In this document: piece by piece, positions 8,301-15,062 of the stretch
Position numbering within the stretch: the first letter of the stretch is position 1
How the letters are laid out: every line of letters starts with the position of its first letter
Origin: JAAYJR01 sp964563975
GTDB taxonomy: Bacteria; Bacteroidota; Bacteroidia; Bacteroidales; Prolixibacteraceae
NCBI GenBank assembly: GCA_964563975.1
Contig: CAZLZJ010000055.1
Coordinates: 1-15,066, forward strand
Direction: 5' to 3'
DNA: 15,066 nt
Position numbers and translations under genes: made by a program
The notes under the pieces: model-generated
The model's input: only the letters and a program-made list of their open reading frames with translations
Told to the model about the DNA's origin: nothing
Databases searched by the model: none

Positions 8301-9167
8301 CTATTGTTGACTTATCTTTTCTTTAAGCAGGTTTAAATAATTTTCACCTGTTTTTTTACCTGCTCCTGATATTCCGCAAAGATATTTTCCTTTTTTGAAA
8401 AGCAAAATCTCTCCGTTATAGGGATCATCGATAAGATACTCCGTATCTCCTCTTTTGTCTTTGGGTAATTTAACAAAATCAAGGTATTCACTTAATATCC
8501 GATCAGTTTGCTGCTCATCTCCCGGGCTTATAATGAAAATCTGAAAATTTTCTTCTTCTGCTGAATATGATGCGACAAAAGCTGAATGCAAAAAATTGTG
8601 TCCTAAAAAGCTGGATGAAATATATTTTTCGGAATACCTGACTTTCCCTTTGTCAGGAAACAGATCTAATTCGGATGGCAGGCTGCTTTTTTGATTAAGA
8701 TTTTTATTTATAAGAGCGGCCAATTGCTCCATGTCATCTCCGATTTCCGGATCACTGCAGGTTAGCTGTACATAGTATGGGCCTGTTATAAAGTAAAATG
8801 ATTCGGCACTTCTGAAGCCCTGAGTGCCTATTTCTGTAAATTCATAATCGGTGCTTCTCTCCTGAGAGTAGATACCAAAAGCACTTACCGGGCTGCCATG
8901 CTCAAAAATATATACTCTGATAAGTTTGTCGTTTTCGTTACTGTACTCAGCTGTATAGAGCTTTTGGAAGTCGTAGCTCAGGTATGCATCTGCAGCGCCA
9001 TTTATGATATCCCAAAGATTGTCGGGAACATAGACTTTGTCGCCGGCATTTAGTTTCCACTCTTTAAATTCCGGAAACATGGCTGATGCACTATTCGTAA
9101 ACAGAGGAAAAAAAAGGAGTAATGCAAGTTTGTATATACCTACTCCGGATATTTTTAAAAGCTTCAT
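8301..9167 (-). CDS. Exported DUF6599-like protein
   Basis: This is a 288-residue protein with a signal peptide (hydrophobic core ~11-23, likely cleavage after ASA near residue 29). The body resembles the DUF6599 group: NGAADAYLSYDF (56-67) then IRVYIFEHGSPVSAFGIYS (83-101), a two-part pattern I associate with that family. No catalytic motif or metal site is evident, and there is no lipobox, so it should be a soluble periplasmic protein. It lies between the aldo/keto reductase (53 bp upstream) and the rhamnosidase (60 bp downstream) on the same strand, so the three are probably co-transcribed. Family function is unknown to me; a role as partner or chaperone of the neighbouring exported enzymes is guesswork. 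Family membership is from memory of the motif pattern. Confidence 0.75.
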   Translation of the reverse strand: MKLLKISGVGIYKLALLLFFPLFTNSASAMFPEFKEWKLNAGDKVYVPDNLWDIINGAADAYLSYDFQKLYTAEYSNENDKLIRVYIFEHGSPVSAFGIYSQERSTDYEFTEIGTQGFRSAESFYFITGPYYVQLTCSDPEIGDDMEQLAALINKNLNQKSSLPSELDLFPDKGKVRYSEKYISSSFLGHNFLHSAFVASYSAEEENFQIFIISPGDEQQTDRILSEYLDFVKLPKDKRGDTEYLIDDPYNGEILLFKKGKYLCGISGAGKKTGENYLNLLKEKISQQ

Positions 9168-9220
9168 ATGTTTTTTTATATATCAACAATTATTTATTAT
9201 CTGCAGATATTAATAGCTGA

Positions 9221-10393
9221 TTATGCCAGAAATTCGTCCGGCACATTGGTAATTCTTGAAATATCAGCTAATTTTTCAGGTATGTTAAATCCTTTAATAC
9301 AGGTAACTGTGCATGATGAGCAGTCAACACACGGATTTTCTGCAATGGCAAGGCCTAACAGCTCCTGTTTGGCTTTTTTTGTCTCTTCATATCCGTATGC
9401 ATACATATATGCCCGCATCATATCGGGGATCGGAAGTTTTTTTCGGCACGATTCTATACATTCACGGCAGCCGTTGCAGTATATTCCCTGCTGCAGCGAT
9501 GCAAAAGAGAGAAATGCTTTTTCGTCTTTCGTAAGGTTGAGGTTATTCATTACCGACATATTTTCCTCAAGTTCGTTAAAATTAGTTATACCCGGTATAA
9601 TGGTATGTACATGAGGATTTTTCAGCACCCATTTGATTGCTGCCATGAAGTGCATTTTCTTGTCCTCTTTACCCAATTTTCCTCCCGCCATAGACTTCAT
9701 TCCAACGATTCCGATGCCTGCCTTTGATGCTTCTTTTATCCTTTTTGTTAATAAATCTTTGTGATCCTGTTTAAAGTTATAGGCAGTTAAGATTACCTCA
9801 TAAGCTTTGCTTTCAATAGCAGCTTCTATTGTTTCCGGTTCGTTGCTGTGAGTGGAATAACCGATAAATTTTGCTTTACCGAGCTTTTTTGCAGTTTGCA
9901 GTGCATCAATATTAGACTTTGACAAAACTTCTTCGCGCGATGATAAGGCATGAACATAAAGTATGTCAACATAATCCATTTTTAATCTTTCCAAGCTGGT
10001 ATCCAGGTCTTTTAAAAATTTACTTTTTTCGGCAGGCCTCACTTTTGTGGCTATGGTAAAAGATTGACGGGGATAGTTCTTTAATACCTCGCCAAGCATC
10101 TTTTCATTATTGCCATTTTGATAACCGTGCGCAGTATCGAAGTGTTTAATTCCTGCACTCATGGCTGCTTTAATAAGATTGGAATTGTCGGCACGCATGA
10201 CGCCAAAGCTGACAACCGGTAACTCCAATCCTGTTTTTCCAAGCTTTCTTGAGATTATGATTCCTTCATTTGACCTCTTGTCGAAGTAGCCGGAAGTATT
10301 ATGCCCAACTGCCGGGTTTGTAATTAATGCTCCCGTGGCACCAAGAGCAGAGGCCTTCAGGAAAACTCTTCTGTTAAGATTTTTGTTTTTCAT
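9221..10393 (-). CDS. Tat-exported aldo/keto reductase with two C-terminal [4Fe-4S] motifs
   Basis: This is a 390-residue NAD(P)H-dependent oxidoreductase-type protein. The N-terminus carries a twin-arginine signal (NRRVFLKASA, R8-R9) followed by a weakly hydrophobic stretch, implying folding with cofactor before export. The aldo/keto reductase barrel (~46-295) has the expected tetrad D86, Y91, K117 and H148. The tail holds two CxxCxxCxxxC motifs, C306/C309/C312/C316 and C355/C358/C361/C365, typical of bacterial ferredoxin-type clusters. NAD(P)H is scarce in the periplasm, so the clusters may exchange electrons with a membrane or periplasmic partner. It is followed after 53 bp by the DUF6599-like gene and preceded by the coiled-coil gene, all on the minus strand. 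The substrate is unknown; the rhamnosidase in the operon makes a sugar or sugar-derived carbonyl an attractive but untested idea. Confidence 0.9.
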   Translation of the reverse strand: MKNKNLNRRVFLKASALGATGALITNPAVGHNTSGYFDKRSNEGIIISRKLGKTGLELPVVSFGVMRADNSNLIKAAMSAGIKHFDTAHGYQNGNNEKMLGEVLKNYPRQSFTIATKVRPAEKSKFLKDLDTSLERLKMDYVDILYVHALSSREEVLSKSNIDALQTAKKLGKAKFIGYSTHSNEPETIEAAIESKAYEVILTAYNFKQDHKDLLTKRIKEASKAGIGIVGMKSMAGGKLGKEDKKMHFMAAIKWVLKNPHVHTIIPGITNFNELEENMSVMNNLNLTKDEKAFLSFASLQQGIYCNGCRECIESCRKKLPIPDMMRAYMYAYGYEETKKAKQELLGLAIAENPCVDCSSCTVTCIKGFNIPEKLADISRITNVPDEFLA

Positions 10394-10423
10394 AAATGGT
10401 AGATTAATTTTATTTTCAGTCTT

Positions 10424-11269
10424 TTATCTGATATTGTTTAATTTTCTTTTTACTTCATTTACTTTTTCTTTTTGTAAAACTATCTTCTCCTGTAGCTCAT
10501 TTTGTGCTTTTTCATTTTTATTTATCTTTTTTTCAAATTTAGATTGTGATTTTTGAGCTTTCTTGATATCCTTGTTTGCAGCTTTAATACTTTTTTCTAT
10601 CTCCTCTCTGGAAGCTGATTTTTCATCAGCAGATAAATCGGTGTCATCTGACTTTTTTATCTCTTTCAACAGTTTTTTGTCATCTTGCAGGTCACTGCGA
10701 ACGGATCTTTCCTCTTTAGCGGCTTTGTTAACTTTTTTATCGTAAGATCTGTTTTGCCTGTTCATTTTATTGTAGTCTCTTTCAAGGCCCTTTAATTTGT
10801 TTTCCTCTCCCTTAAGTTCTTTGCCCACTGCTTGTTTATAAAGATCGACTGCATAATTCCTGACATATTTGGCAGCAGCTTCAGTAGCTTGGGCTGAAGA
10901 CTCTGATGATCCCAAAAAGCCATCCGGGTTTTGTAAAAAGACTCTTACATAAATATTGTCAGGGAATGAAGATACCTGTGTGTATACATTGTATTGATCG
11001 GTTGATATTTCATTTAAAACAATGTTTTTTACAACCCATTCATCTTTTATACTTTCCACTTTTGGAGATTTGCCGGTTACTCCCTTTTTAGTAATTGTTT
11101 TTTTCCATAATTTGATAGCATCGTCTGCTGTGGCTTGAGGAACAATTACTTCAAATGCAGATTGTACCCCCTGGGAAGAGGGGCGGGGCTCTATTTTTAC
11201 TTCGATGGATTCCTGTCCGTATGCCCTGATTACTCCTGACAGTACCAAAAAGATTATTAATTTTTTCAT
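10424..11269 (-). CDS. Secreted protein with a long charged C-terminal coiled coil, function unknown
   Basis: I do not recognise this 281-residue protein. It has a signal peptide (residues 1-18, AYG before a probable cleavage). A globular N-terminal part (~20-150) contains beta-rich segments such as NIYVRVFLQNPDG. The C-terminal half (~150-281) is a very charged Lys/Glu coiled coil. No lipobox or membrane helix follows the signal. It has the first start codon of a run of four minus-strand genes, with only 30 bp to the aldo/keto reductase. It could be a periplasmic spacer or oligomerisation protein. The region before it (11270-11445) holds the end of the next unit and some hairpins; I see no clear TAnnTTTG element there. 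Confidence 0.8.
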   Translation of the reverse strand: MKKLIIFLVLSGVIRAYGQESIEVKIEPRPSSQGVQSAFEVIVPQATADDAIKLWKKTITKKGVTGKSPKVESIKDEWVVKNIVLNEISTDQYNVYTQVSSFPDNIYVRVFLQNPDGFLGSSESSAQATEAAAKYVRNYAVDLYKQAVGKELKGEENKLKGLERDYNKMNRQNRSYDKKVNKAAKEERSVRSDLQDDKKLLKEIKKSDDTDLSADEKSASREEIEKSIKAANKDIKKAQKSQSKFEKKINKNEKAQNELQEKIVLQKEKVNEVKRKLNNIR

Positions 11270-11315
11270 TCGAATATAATTTAATTAAACATTTAACAAT
11301 TCAATTATTTTTATA

Positions 11316-11332
11316 AAGGGGTGTTACCCCTT
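11316..11332. repeat. GC-clamped short hairpin in the 176-bp gap
   Basis: AAGGGGT (11316-11322) and ACCCCTT (11326-11332) form a perfect 7-bp stem with a 3-nt loop. A further CCCC at 11336-11339 offers an alternative pairing. On the minus strand the hairpin is not followed by a T-tract, so it is not a standard terminator. It stands out in an otherwise AT-rich gap and lies in the 5' leader of the four-gene minus-strand run. Confidence 0.35.
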
Positions 11333-11377
11333 AAACCCCATCTGTTTTTTTTGTAGCTAAAAAAGCTGCCGCTGAAG

Positions 11378-11394
11378 AACTTTAAAATAAAGTT
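11378..11394 (-). terminator. Weak hairpin downstream of the Tyr/Trp-rich protein gene
   Basis: AACTTTA and TAAAGTT form a 7-bp stem with a 3-nt loop, about 50 nt after the stop codon on the minus strand. A GCTTTTTTAGC stretch follows shortly after. The stem is A/T rich and the T-run is displaced, so the terminator call is tentative. Confidence 0.25.
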
Positions 11395-11445
11395 TTATTA
11401 ATTATTTTTCTAATTTACGGAATTATCAGATAAGTTACCATATTT

Positions 11446-12714
11446 TTATCTGCGGGAATTTTTTGTCTGACTGCTTTTTTGCTCAGACCCGCTTCGTGTT
11501 GTGGAAGTTTGATTACTTCTTTGTGTTGACTGACGGTTTGGCACTCCGGAAGATCCGGATTTGGCAGACTTGAGAGTCTCTCTTCGGGCAGGAGATCCGC
11601 TGTCTGTTCTGCTGCTACCCGATCCGGTAGATCTTCTTGTGGCTTTTTGACTTTCGATTGCACTGCTGCCGGATGATGACTTTTTACTGATTGATGAAGG
11701 CCTTTGCTGACTCTCTTTAGCTGCTTGTGAGTTAATACTGCTCCTGCTGCTTCCGGTTGTGGATCTTCTTACAGGCTGACTTCTGCCGGAAGTTGCCGGA
11801 CTTGCCGGAGAGTTTTCAGACCTTCTTACTCCGGTTCCCGAACTTATTGGCTGGCTGCTTTTTGTATTTCTGGTTGTTGTTGTGTATAATTCGGTTCCTT
11901 TGCTTCTTAAATCGGGCCGGGAATAGGTTGAGTTGTAACGCCCTGAGTTTATATTTACAATAATTGTCGGACTGTGGACTCGTACATTGCTGTAATAGAA
12001 GTCGTTGTATCTTGAATAGCGGTACAGGTAAGACTGACGGTAGTATTTATAGTAATAGTTTTGCCAATGGTAATGGTATCCGTAATATGTGTGCCAATAG
12101 TATGGCCGCCATGGATTCCAATAATTTGGACGGTAACCCCAGTACCAGGAAGAACGCCAGGTTACATAACCCGGAAGATAGATGAACCTGATCAGAGGCC
12201 AGGTACCAGATGTATATGTAATTTTATTTATTACCACGGTATTTGTTTTTGCCTTGGCTCTCCTAACGTATCCGGGATTTGGCGTTTCAGCATATATTGG
12301 CTCAATAATATAGTTTTTGCCATAAAGAGCTTCGTCTCCGACTAACTGGATCTCTACCTGACCATTTTCAAACTGTTGGACAGTAAAAACAGCTATGTCT
12401 TGGTTTTCATATTGGTTAAGTGCAACTCTTAAAACTATATTATGCACATTTCCGTCAACATAGTCCAAAACCATTATATAATCAACTATATTATCGCCAT
12501 TGAGGTCAAGATTATTTATTCTTAAGTTTTCGTTATTGAGGCTTCTTTCGAAGCTTTCAAGAGTTTCAGATTCCTGGAAGAGTTTCATTACGGCGAAGAG
12601 ATTAAGATTATCACCCGGCAGACCCAGGTACTCTTTTGGCCACTCTTCTGCTTTTGCTGTGATCCCTGCTACTGTCAGCAGTGCGATGATCGTTGTGATA
12701 ATTAATTTTTTCAT
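11446..12714 (-). CDS. Exported protein with Ca-loop motif, Tyr/Trp-rich centre and disordered Ser/Thr/Arg tail
   Basis: This 422-residue exported protein has a signal peptide (1-22) and three distinct regions. Residues ~25-165 are globular and include DLNGDNIVD (70-78), which matches a DxNxDxxxD calcium-binding loop; the surrounding LDYVDGNVHNIVLRVAL resembles repeat domains with such loops. Residues ~176-245 are extremely rich in Tyr, Trp, Arg and His (for example YWGYRPNYWNPWRPYYWHTYYG has 12 aromatics in 22 residues). Residues ~255-422 are a low-complexity Ser/Thr/Arg/Gln tail that is probably unfolded. Aromatic-rich proteins of this style are common in Bacteroidota but have no clear function. 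It is divergently transcribed from lemA and separated from it by 262 bp. A cell-wall, glycan or extracellular-matrix role is guesswork. Confidence 0.85.
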   Translation of the reverse strand: MKKLIITTIIALLTVAGITAKAEEWPKEYLGLPGDNLNLFAVMKLFQESETLESFERSLNNENLRINNLDLNGDNIVDYIMVLDYVDGNVHNIVLRVALNQYENQDIAVFTVQQFENGQVEIQLVGDEALYGKNYIIEPIYAETPNPGYVRRAKAKTNTVVINKITYTSGTWPLIRFIYLPGYVTWRSSWYWGYRPNYWNPWRPYYWHTYYGYHYHWQNYYYKYYRQSYLYRYSRYNDFYYSNVRVHSPTIIVNINSGRYNSTYSRPDLRSKGTELYTTTTRNTKSSQPISSGTGVRRSENSPASPATSGRSQPVRRSTTGSSRSSINSQAAKESQQRPSSISKKSSSGSSAIESQKATRRSTGSGSSRTDSGSPARRETLKSAKSGSSGVPNRQSTQRSNQTSTTRSGSEQKSSQTKNSRR

Positions 12715-12976
12715 GATCTTTTTTTTTCTATGTTAGAAGAACTGTCTCTTCATAATGCACAATTCAAAATTTATGCCATCTTTTATAATATTCCGTGAAT
12801 CAAATAGTTATTAGCTACAAATCAATGATTTAACAAAAAATAGTTCACTTTATGGTTAAATGCAAAAATACCGATAAGGCTTAACATAATTATAATTTTC
12901 AGTTATTAAATTTTAGATTGATGTGTTAATAGAAAATATATCACTACATTTATGAAGCAATTAAAAGTTAAAAATT
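12715..12976. promoter_or_regulatory. Divergent intergenic region between the Tyr/Trp-rich protein gene and lemA
   Basis: This 262-bp AT-rich stretch separates two divergent start codons and must hold promoters for both. The best minus-strand candidate is CAAAAATA at 12863-12870, which reads TATTTTTG on the minus strand and fits the Bacteroidota -7 element TAnnTTTG exactly; no good -33 TTTG is found at the expected distance. The best plus-strand candidate is listed separately. No other gene or strong repeat is visible. Confidence 0.55.
12922..12952 (+). promoter_or_regulatory. Candidate Bacteroidota-type promoter for lemA
   Basis: TACATTTA (12945-12952) matches TAnnTTTG at all fixed positions except the last. 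TGTG (12922-12925), a 3-of-4 match to the -33 TTTG, lies 19 nt upstream. Transcription would start near 12960, leaving a short leader before the ATG at 12977. In such AT-rich DNA partial matches are common. Confidence 0.3.
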
Positions 12977-13543
12977 ATGGGCATTTTAGTTACTTTAGGT
13001 ATTATATTTTTGATAGTTCTTTTGTTTACCGGTTTATATAATAAAATTATTCGTCTGAGGAACAGACGTGAAAATGCTTTTCATGATATCGATGTACAGT
13101 TAAGACAACGGCATGATCTTATTCCTCAGCTTGTAGAGACAGTAAAAGGCTATGCAAAACATGAGAGGGAGGTTCTTCAGAAGGTGACTGAGGCGCGCGC
13201 TGCTGCAATGGGAGCGGGTACCATTGATCAGAAAATTGAAGCTGAGGTGAAATTATCATCTGCTTTGCAAGGATTGAGAGTTCAGTTGGAGGCATATCCT
13301 GACCTTAAGGCTAACCGGAATTTTTTACAATTTCAGGAAGAGCTTAGCGATATTGAGAATAAACTGGCTGCAGCCCGCAGATTTTTCAATGCGGCAACAA
13401 CAGAGTACAATACGGGGATTGAAACATTTCCTTCCAATATTATTGCCGGTATATTTATGTTTAAGCGTGAACCGCTGTTTGATCCGGGTGAAGAGCAAAG
13501 AGAAAAGATGGAAGAACCCCCGGCGATTAATTTTGACATTTAA
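12977..13543 (+). CDS. lemA: LemA family membrane-anchored protein
   Basis: This 188-residue protein has one N-terminal membrane helix (~2-20) with little before it, then a helical, mostly alpha-coil domain. The LemA hallmarks are plain: YNKIIRLRNRRENAFHDIDV (21-40) and DLIPQLVETVKGYAKHE (47-63). Length is typical of the family. The N-terminus probably faces outwards with the helical bundle on the other side of the membrane, but topology is inferred. Its stop overlaps the start of the following M48 protease gene by one base (TAATG at 13541-13545), implying translational coupling. LemA next to an HtpX-type protease is a recurrent pairing in bacteria, generally linked to envelope quality control; the molecular role of LemA is not settled. 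Confidence 0.93.
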   Translation: MGILVTLGIIFLIVLLFTGLYNKIIRLRNRRENAFHDIDVQLRQRHDLIPQLVETVKGYAKHEREVLQKVTEARAAAMGAGTIDQKIEAEVKLSSALQGLRVQLEAYPDLKANRNFLQFQEELSDIENKLAAARRFFNAATTEYNTGIETFPSNIIAGIFMFKREPLFDPGEEQREKMEEPPAINFDI

Positions 13544-14472
13544 TGCAATATATTGGTATTCAAAAACAGATAAGCAAGAATAATATTAACTCAACTCTCT
13601 TGCTTATAGCTTTTCCGTTGATTCTCCTGGCAATGGTATACCTTTTTTTATATTTTACCGTTTCTCGTGAGAGTGGATATGATACTGTTAATGAGACATT
13701 TATTTCTGTTGCTCCGATAGTGCTGATAGCTACGGTGATTTGGTTTTTAATTGCATGGATGTTTCATAGTTCGATGATTCAAATGGCTACCGGCTCAAGG
13801 CCGCTTGAGCGTAAGGAAAATAAACGTGTCTACAATCTGGTTGAGAATCTTTGTATCTCACAGGGAATGAGTATGCCCAAAATATTTTTAATTGAGGATG
13901 ATTCTCTTAATGCTTTTGCCAGCGGTATTAATAACAAAAGTTATGCAATATCTCTTTCTAAGGGAATTATTGACAAACTTAACGATGATGAGTTGGAAGG
14001 GGTGATAGCACATGAACTGACTCATATAAGTAATCGTGATGTCAGGTTGCTAATAATTTCTGTAATTTTTGTGGGTATTTTTGCATTCATTGCTGAAATA
14101 GCTTTTCGGAGCTTATACCACTCAGGCAGAAGTCGTGACGGTAAAAGTTATGCTCCTGTTATTTTGCTTGCAATAATAGTTACCTCAATTGCATATCTGA
14201 TCTCAATTTTATTGAGGTTTGGTATATCCCGGTCACGTGAATATCTGGCCGATGCCGGAGCTGCTGAATTAACACGTAATCCCGGTGCCCTTGCATCTGC
14301 TCTTCGAAAGATAAGCAATGATCCATGGATTGAGGCTGTTGAAAACCGGGATGTGGCGCAAATGTTTATTGATAATCCAAGGCCTTCGGTTCATGGTTTT
14401 TCATGGGATAATCTATTTTCAACCCATCCTCCGATTGAGAAAAGAATCGAACTGCTTGAGCAGTTCATCTGA
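13543..14472 (+). CDS. htpX: M48 family (HtpX-like) zinc metalloprotease, membrane bound
   Basis: This 309-residue integral membrane zinc protease of family M48 degrades misfolded membrane proteins in characterised HtpX homologues. The active site HELTH is at 157-161 (H157, E158, H161). The third zinc ligand is probably E233 in SREYLADAGAAELT. Predicted membrane helices are at ~17-39, 55-77, 168-188 and 204-226, with the active site between the second and third. The start overlaps the lemA stop by one base and begins MQYIGIQKQ, so the two are translationally coupled. The gene symbol is by family and context; HtpX-like paralogues of other M48 types exist. Nothing in the sequence is truncated or missing. 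Confidence 0.92.
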   Translation: MQYIGIQKQISKNNINSTLLLIAFPLILLAMVYLFLYFTVSRESGYDTVNETFISVAPIVLIATVIWFLIAWMFHSSMIQMATGSRPLERKENKRVYNLVENLCISQGMSMPKIFLIEDDSLNAFASGINNKSYAISLSKGIIDKLNDDELEGVIAHELTHISNRDVRLLIISVIFVGIFAFIAEIAFRSLYHSGRSRDGKSYAPVILLAIIVTSIAYLISILLRFGISRSREYLADAGAAELTRNPGALASALRKISNDPWIEAVENRDVAQMFIDNPRPSVHGFSWDNLFSTHPPIEKRIELLEQFI

Positions 14473-14598
14473 AATCAGAGTGCTCATTTTAGCAATATTT
14501 ACTTTCTGGTTTTCAGGAGTTCCCACAATTTGTAAATTTTAAATTCATCTATTTATTAATCTCTGATGCTTCTCTTTTAATTAAGGATTGCTAAACAA

Positions 14599-14630
14599 TT
14601 TTATTGTTTTATTGTTTTACTATTCGAATA
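14599..14630. repeat. Tandem TTTTATTG octamers and a TATTCGAATA palindrome
   Basis: TTTTATTG occurs twice back to back followed by TTTTAC (about 14600-14619), then a perfect 10-bp palindrome TATTCGAATA (14621-14630). TATTTTTC (14631-14638) fits the -7 element TAnnTTTG except at the last base. Together they may form the promoter/operator of the gene at 14669, but AT bias makes chance likely and no -33 element sits at the right spacing. Confidence 0.25.
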
Positions 14631-14657
14631 TATTTTTCTTAGGATAACAATTAAAAT

Positions 14658-14664
14658 AAGGAGG
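14658..14664 (+). promoter_or_regulatory. Strong Shine-Dalgarno before the AhpD-like gene
   Basis: AAGGAGG at 14658-14664 lies 4 nt before the ATG at 14669. Near-perfect SD sequences are uncommon in Bacteroidota and no other gene in this window has one, so the start is well fixed and the gene may be translated strongly. Confidence 0.75.
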
Positions 14665-14668
14665 GATT

Positions 14669-15004
14669 ATGAGTAATTATGCAGCTCAGGCTAAAGCCGT
14701 ATTTGATTTTATGGGTACTCTGTCTAAAGAGAATCCCAAACTTGCACAGGGATTTGGAACAATGCACCATGCAACAGCAGAAGATGGTGCTTTAACTGTT
14801 AAGCAGAAAGAGTTGATTGCACTTGGTATATCGATTACAATCAGGTGTGAAGGTTGCATTGCCTGCCATGTAAAAGCTGCTATTGAGGCTGGCGCAACAA
14901 AGGAAGAGATTGTTGAAACCATTGGTGTTTCTGTGGTTATGGGGGGAGGGCCGTCAGTAGTGTATGGCGACAAAGCCTATAAGGCAATGGAAGAGATGAT
15001 GTAA
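14669..15004 (+). CDS. AhpD / carboxymuconolactone decarboxylase family protein
   Basis: This 111-residue all-alpha protein of the AhpD-like/CMD superfamily is probably cytoplasmic and oligomeric. The family redox motif is intact: E48, C60, C63 and H67 in the E-x11-CxxCxxxH arrangement, with an extra Cys at 66 (CEGCIACH). Members act as alkylhydroperoxidases or thiol-disulfide proteins; the CxxC suggests peroxide or disulfide reduction rather than decarboxylation. The surrounding LIALGISITIRCEGC and VKAAIEAGATKEEI are family-typical. It stands alone, with a strong SD before it and a terminator after it. The activity and electron donor are not visible. Confidence 0.92.
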   Translation: MSNYAAQAKAVFDFMGTLSKENPKLAQGFGTMHHATAEDGALTVKQKELIALGISITIRCEGCIACHVKAAIEAGATKEEIVETIGVSVVMGGGPSVVYGDKAYKAMEEMM

Positions 15005-15029
15005 TCAAGATATTGTGAATTGTTATTTT

Positions 15030-15062
15030 AAAGCCGGTTTGTAAAAGACATACCGGCTTTTT
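15030..15062 (+). terminator. Intrinsic terminator after the AhpD-like gene
   Basis: AAAGCCGGT (15030-15038) pairs perfectly with ACCGGCTTT (15052-15060). An extra inner TGT/ACA pairing (15040-15042 with 15048-15050) flanks an AAAAG loop, and T residues follow. This is the clearest terminator in the window, 26 nt after the stop codon. Confidence 0.85.

Noticed and set aside
5091..11269. A complete polysaccharide utilisation locus
   Set aside because: There is no SusC/SusD pair, hybrid two-component sensor or sugar transporter in the window, so only an isolated glycosidase cluster is supported.
11268..11278. ATTCGAATATA occurs here and again at 14622-14632, both near gene starts
   Set aside because: Shared 11-mers are expected by chance in 15 kb of AT-rich DNA, and the two copies have opposite orientation to their genes.
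11415..11663. An 82-codon minus-strand frame overlapping the end of the Tyr/Trp-rich protein gene
   Set aside because: It reads the low-complexity Ser/Arg codons in another frame; no homology, no signal, and the main frame is intact.
14474..14567. ATCAGAG (14474-14480) and CTCTGAT (14561-14567) as a terminator or transposon end
   Set aside because: Seven-base arms 80 nt apart with no T-tract, no target duplication and no transposase.
14642..14652. GGATAACAATT, identical to part of the E. coli lac operator, just before the AhpD-like gene
   Set aside because: An 11-base AT-rich match without the other operator half and without a LacI gene nearby; chance is sufficient.
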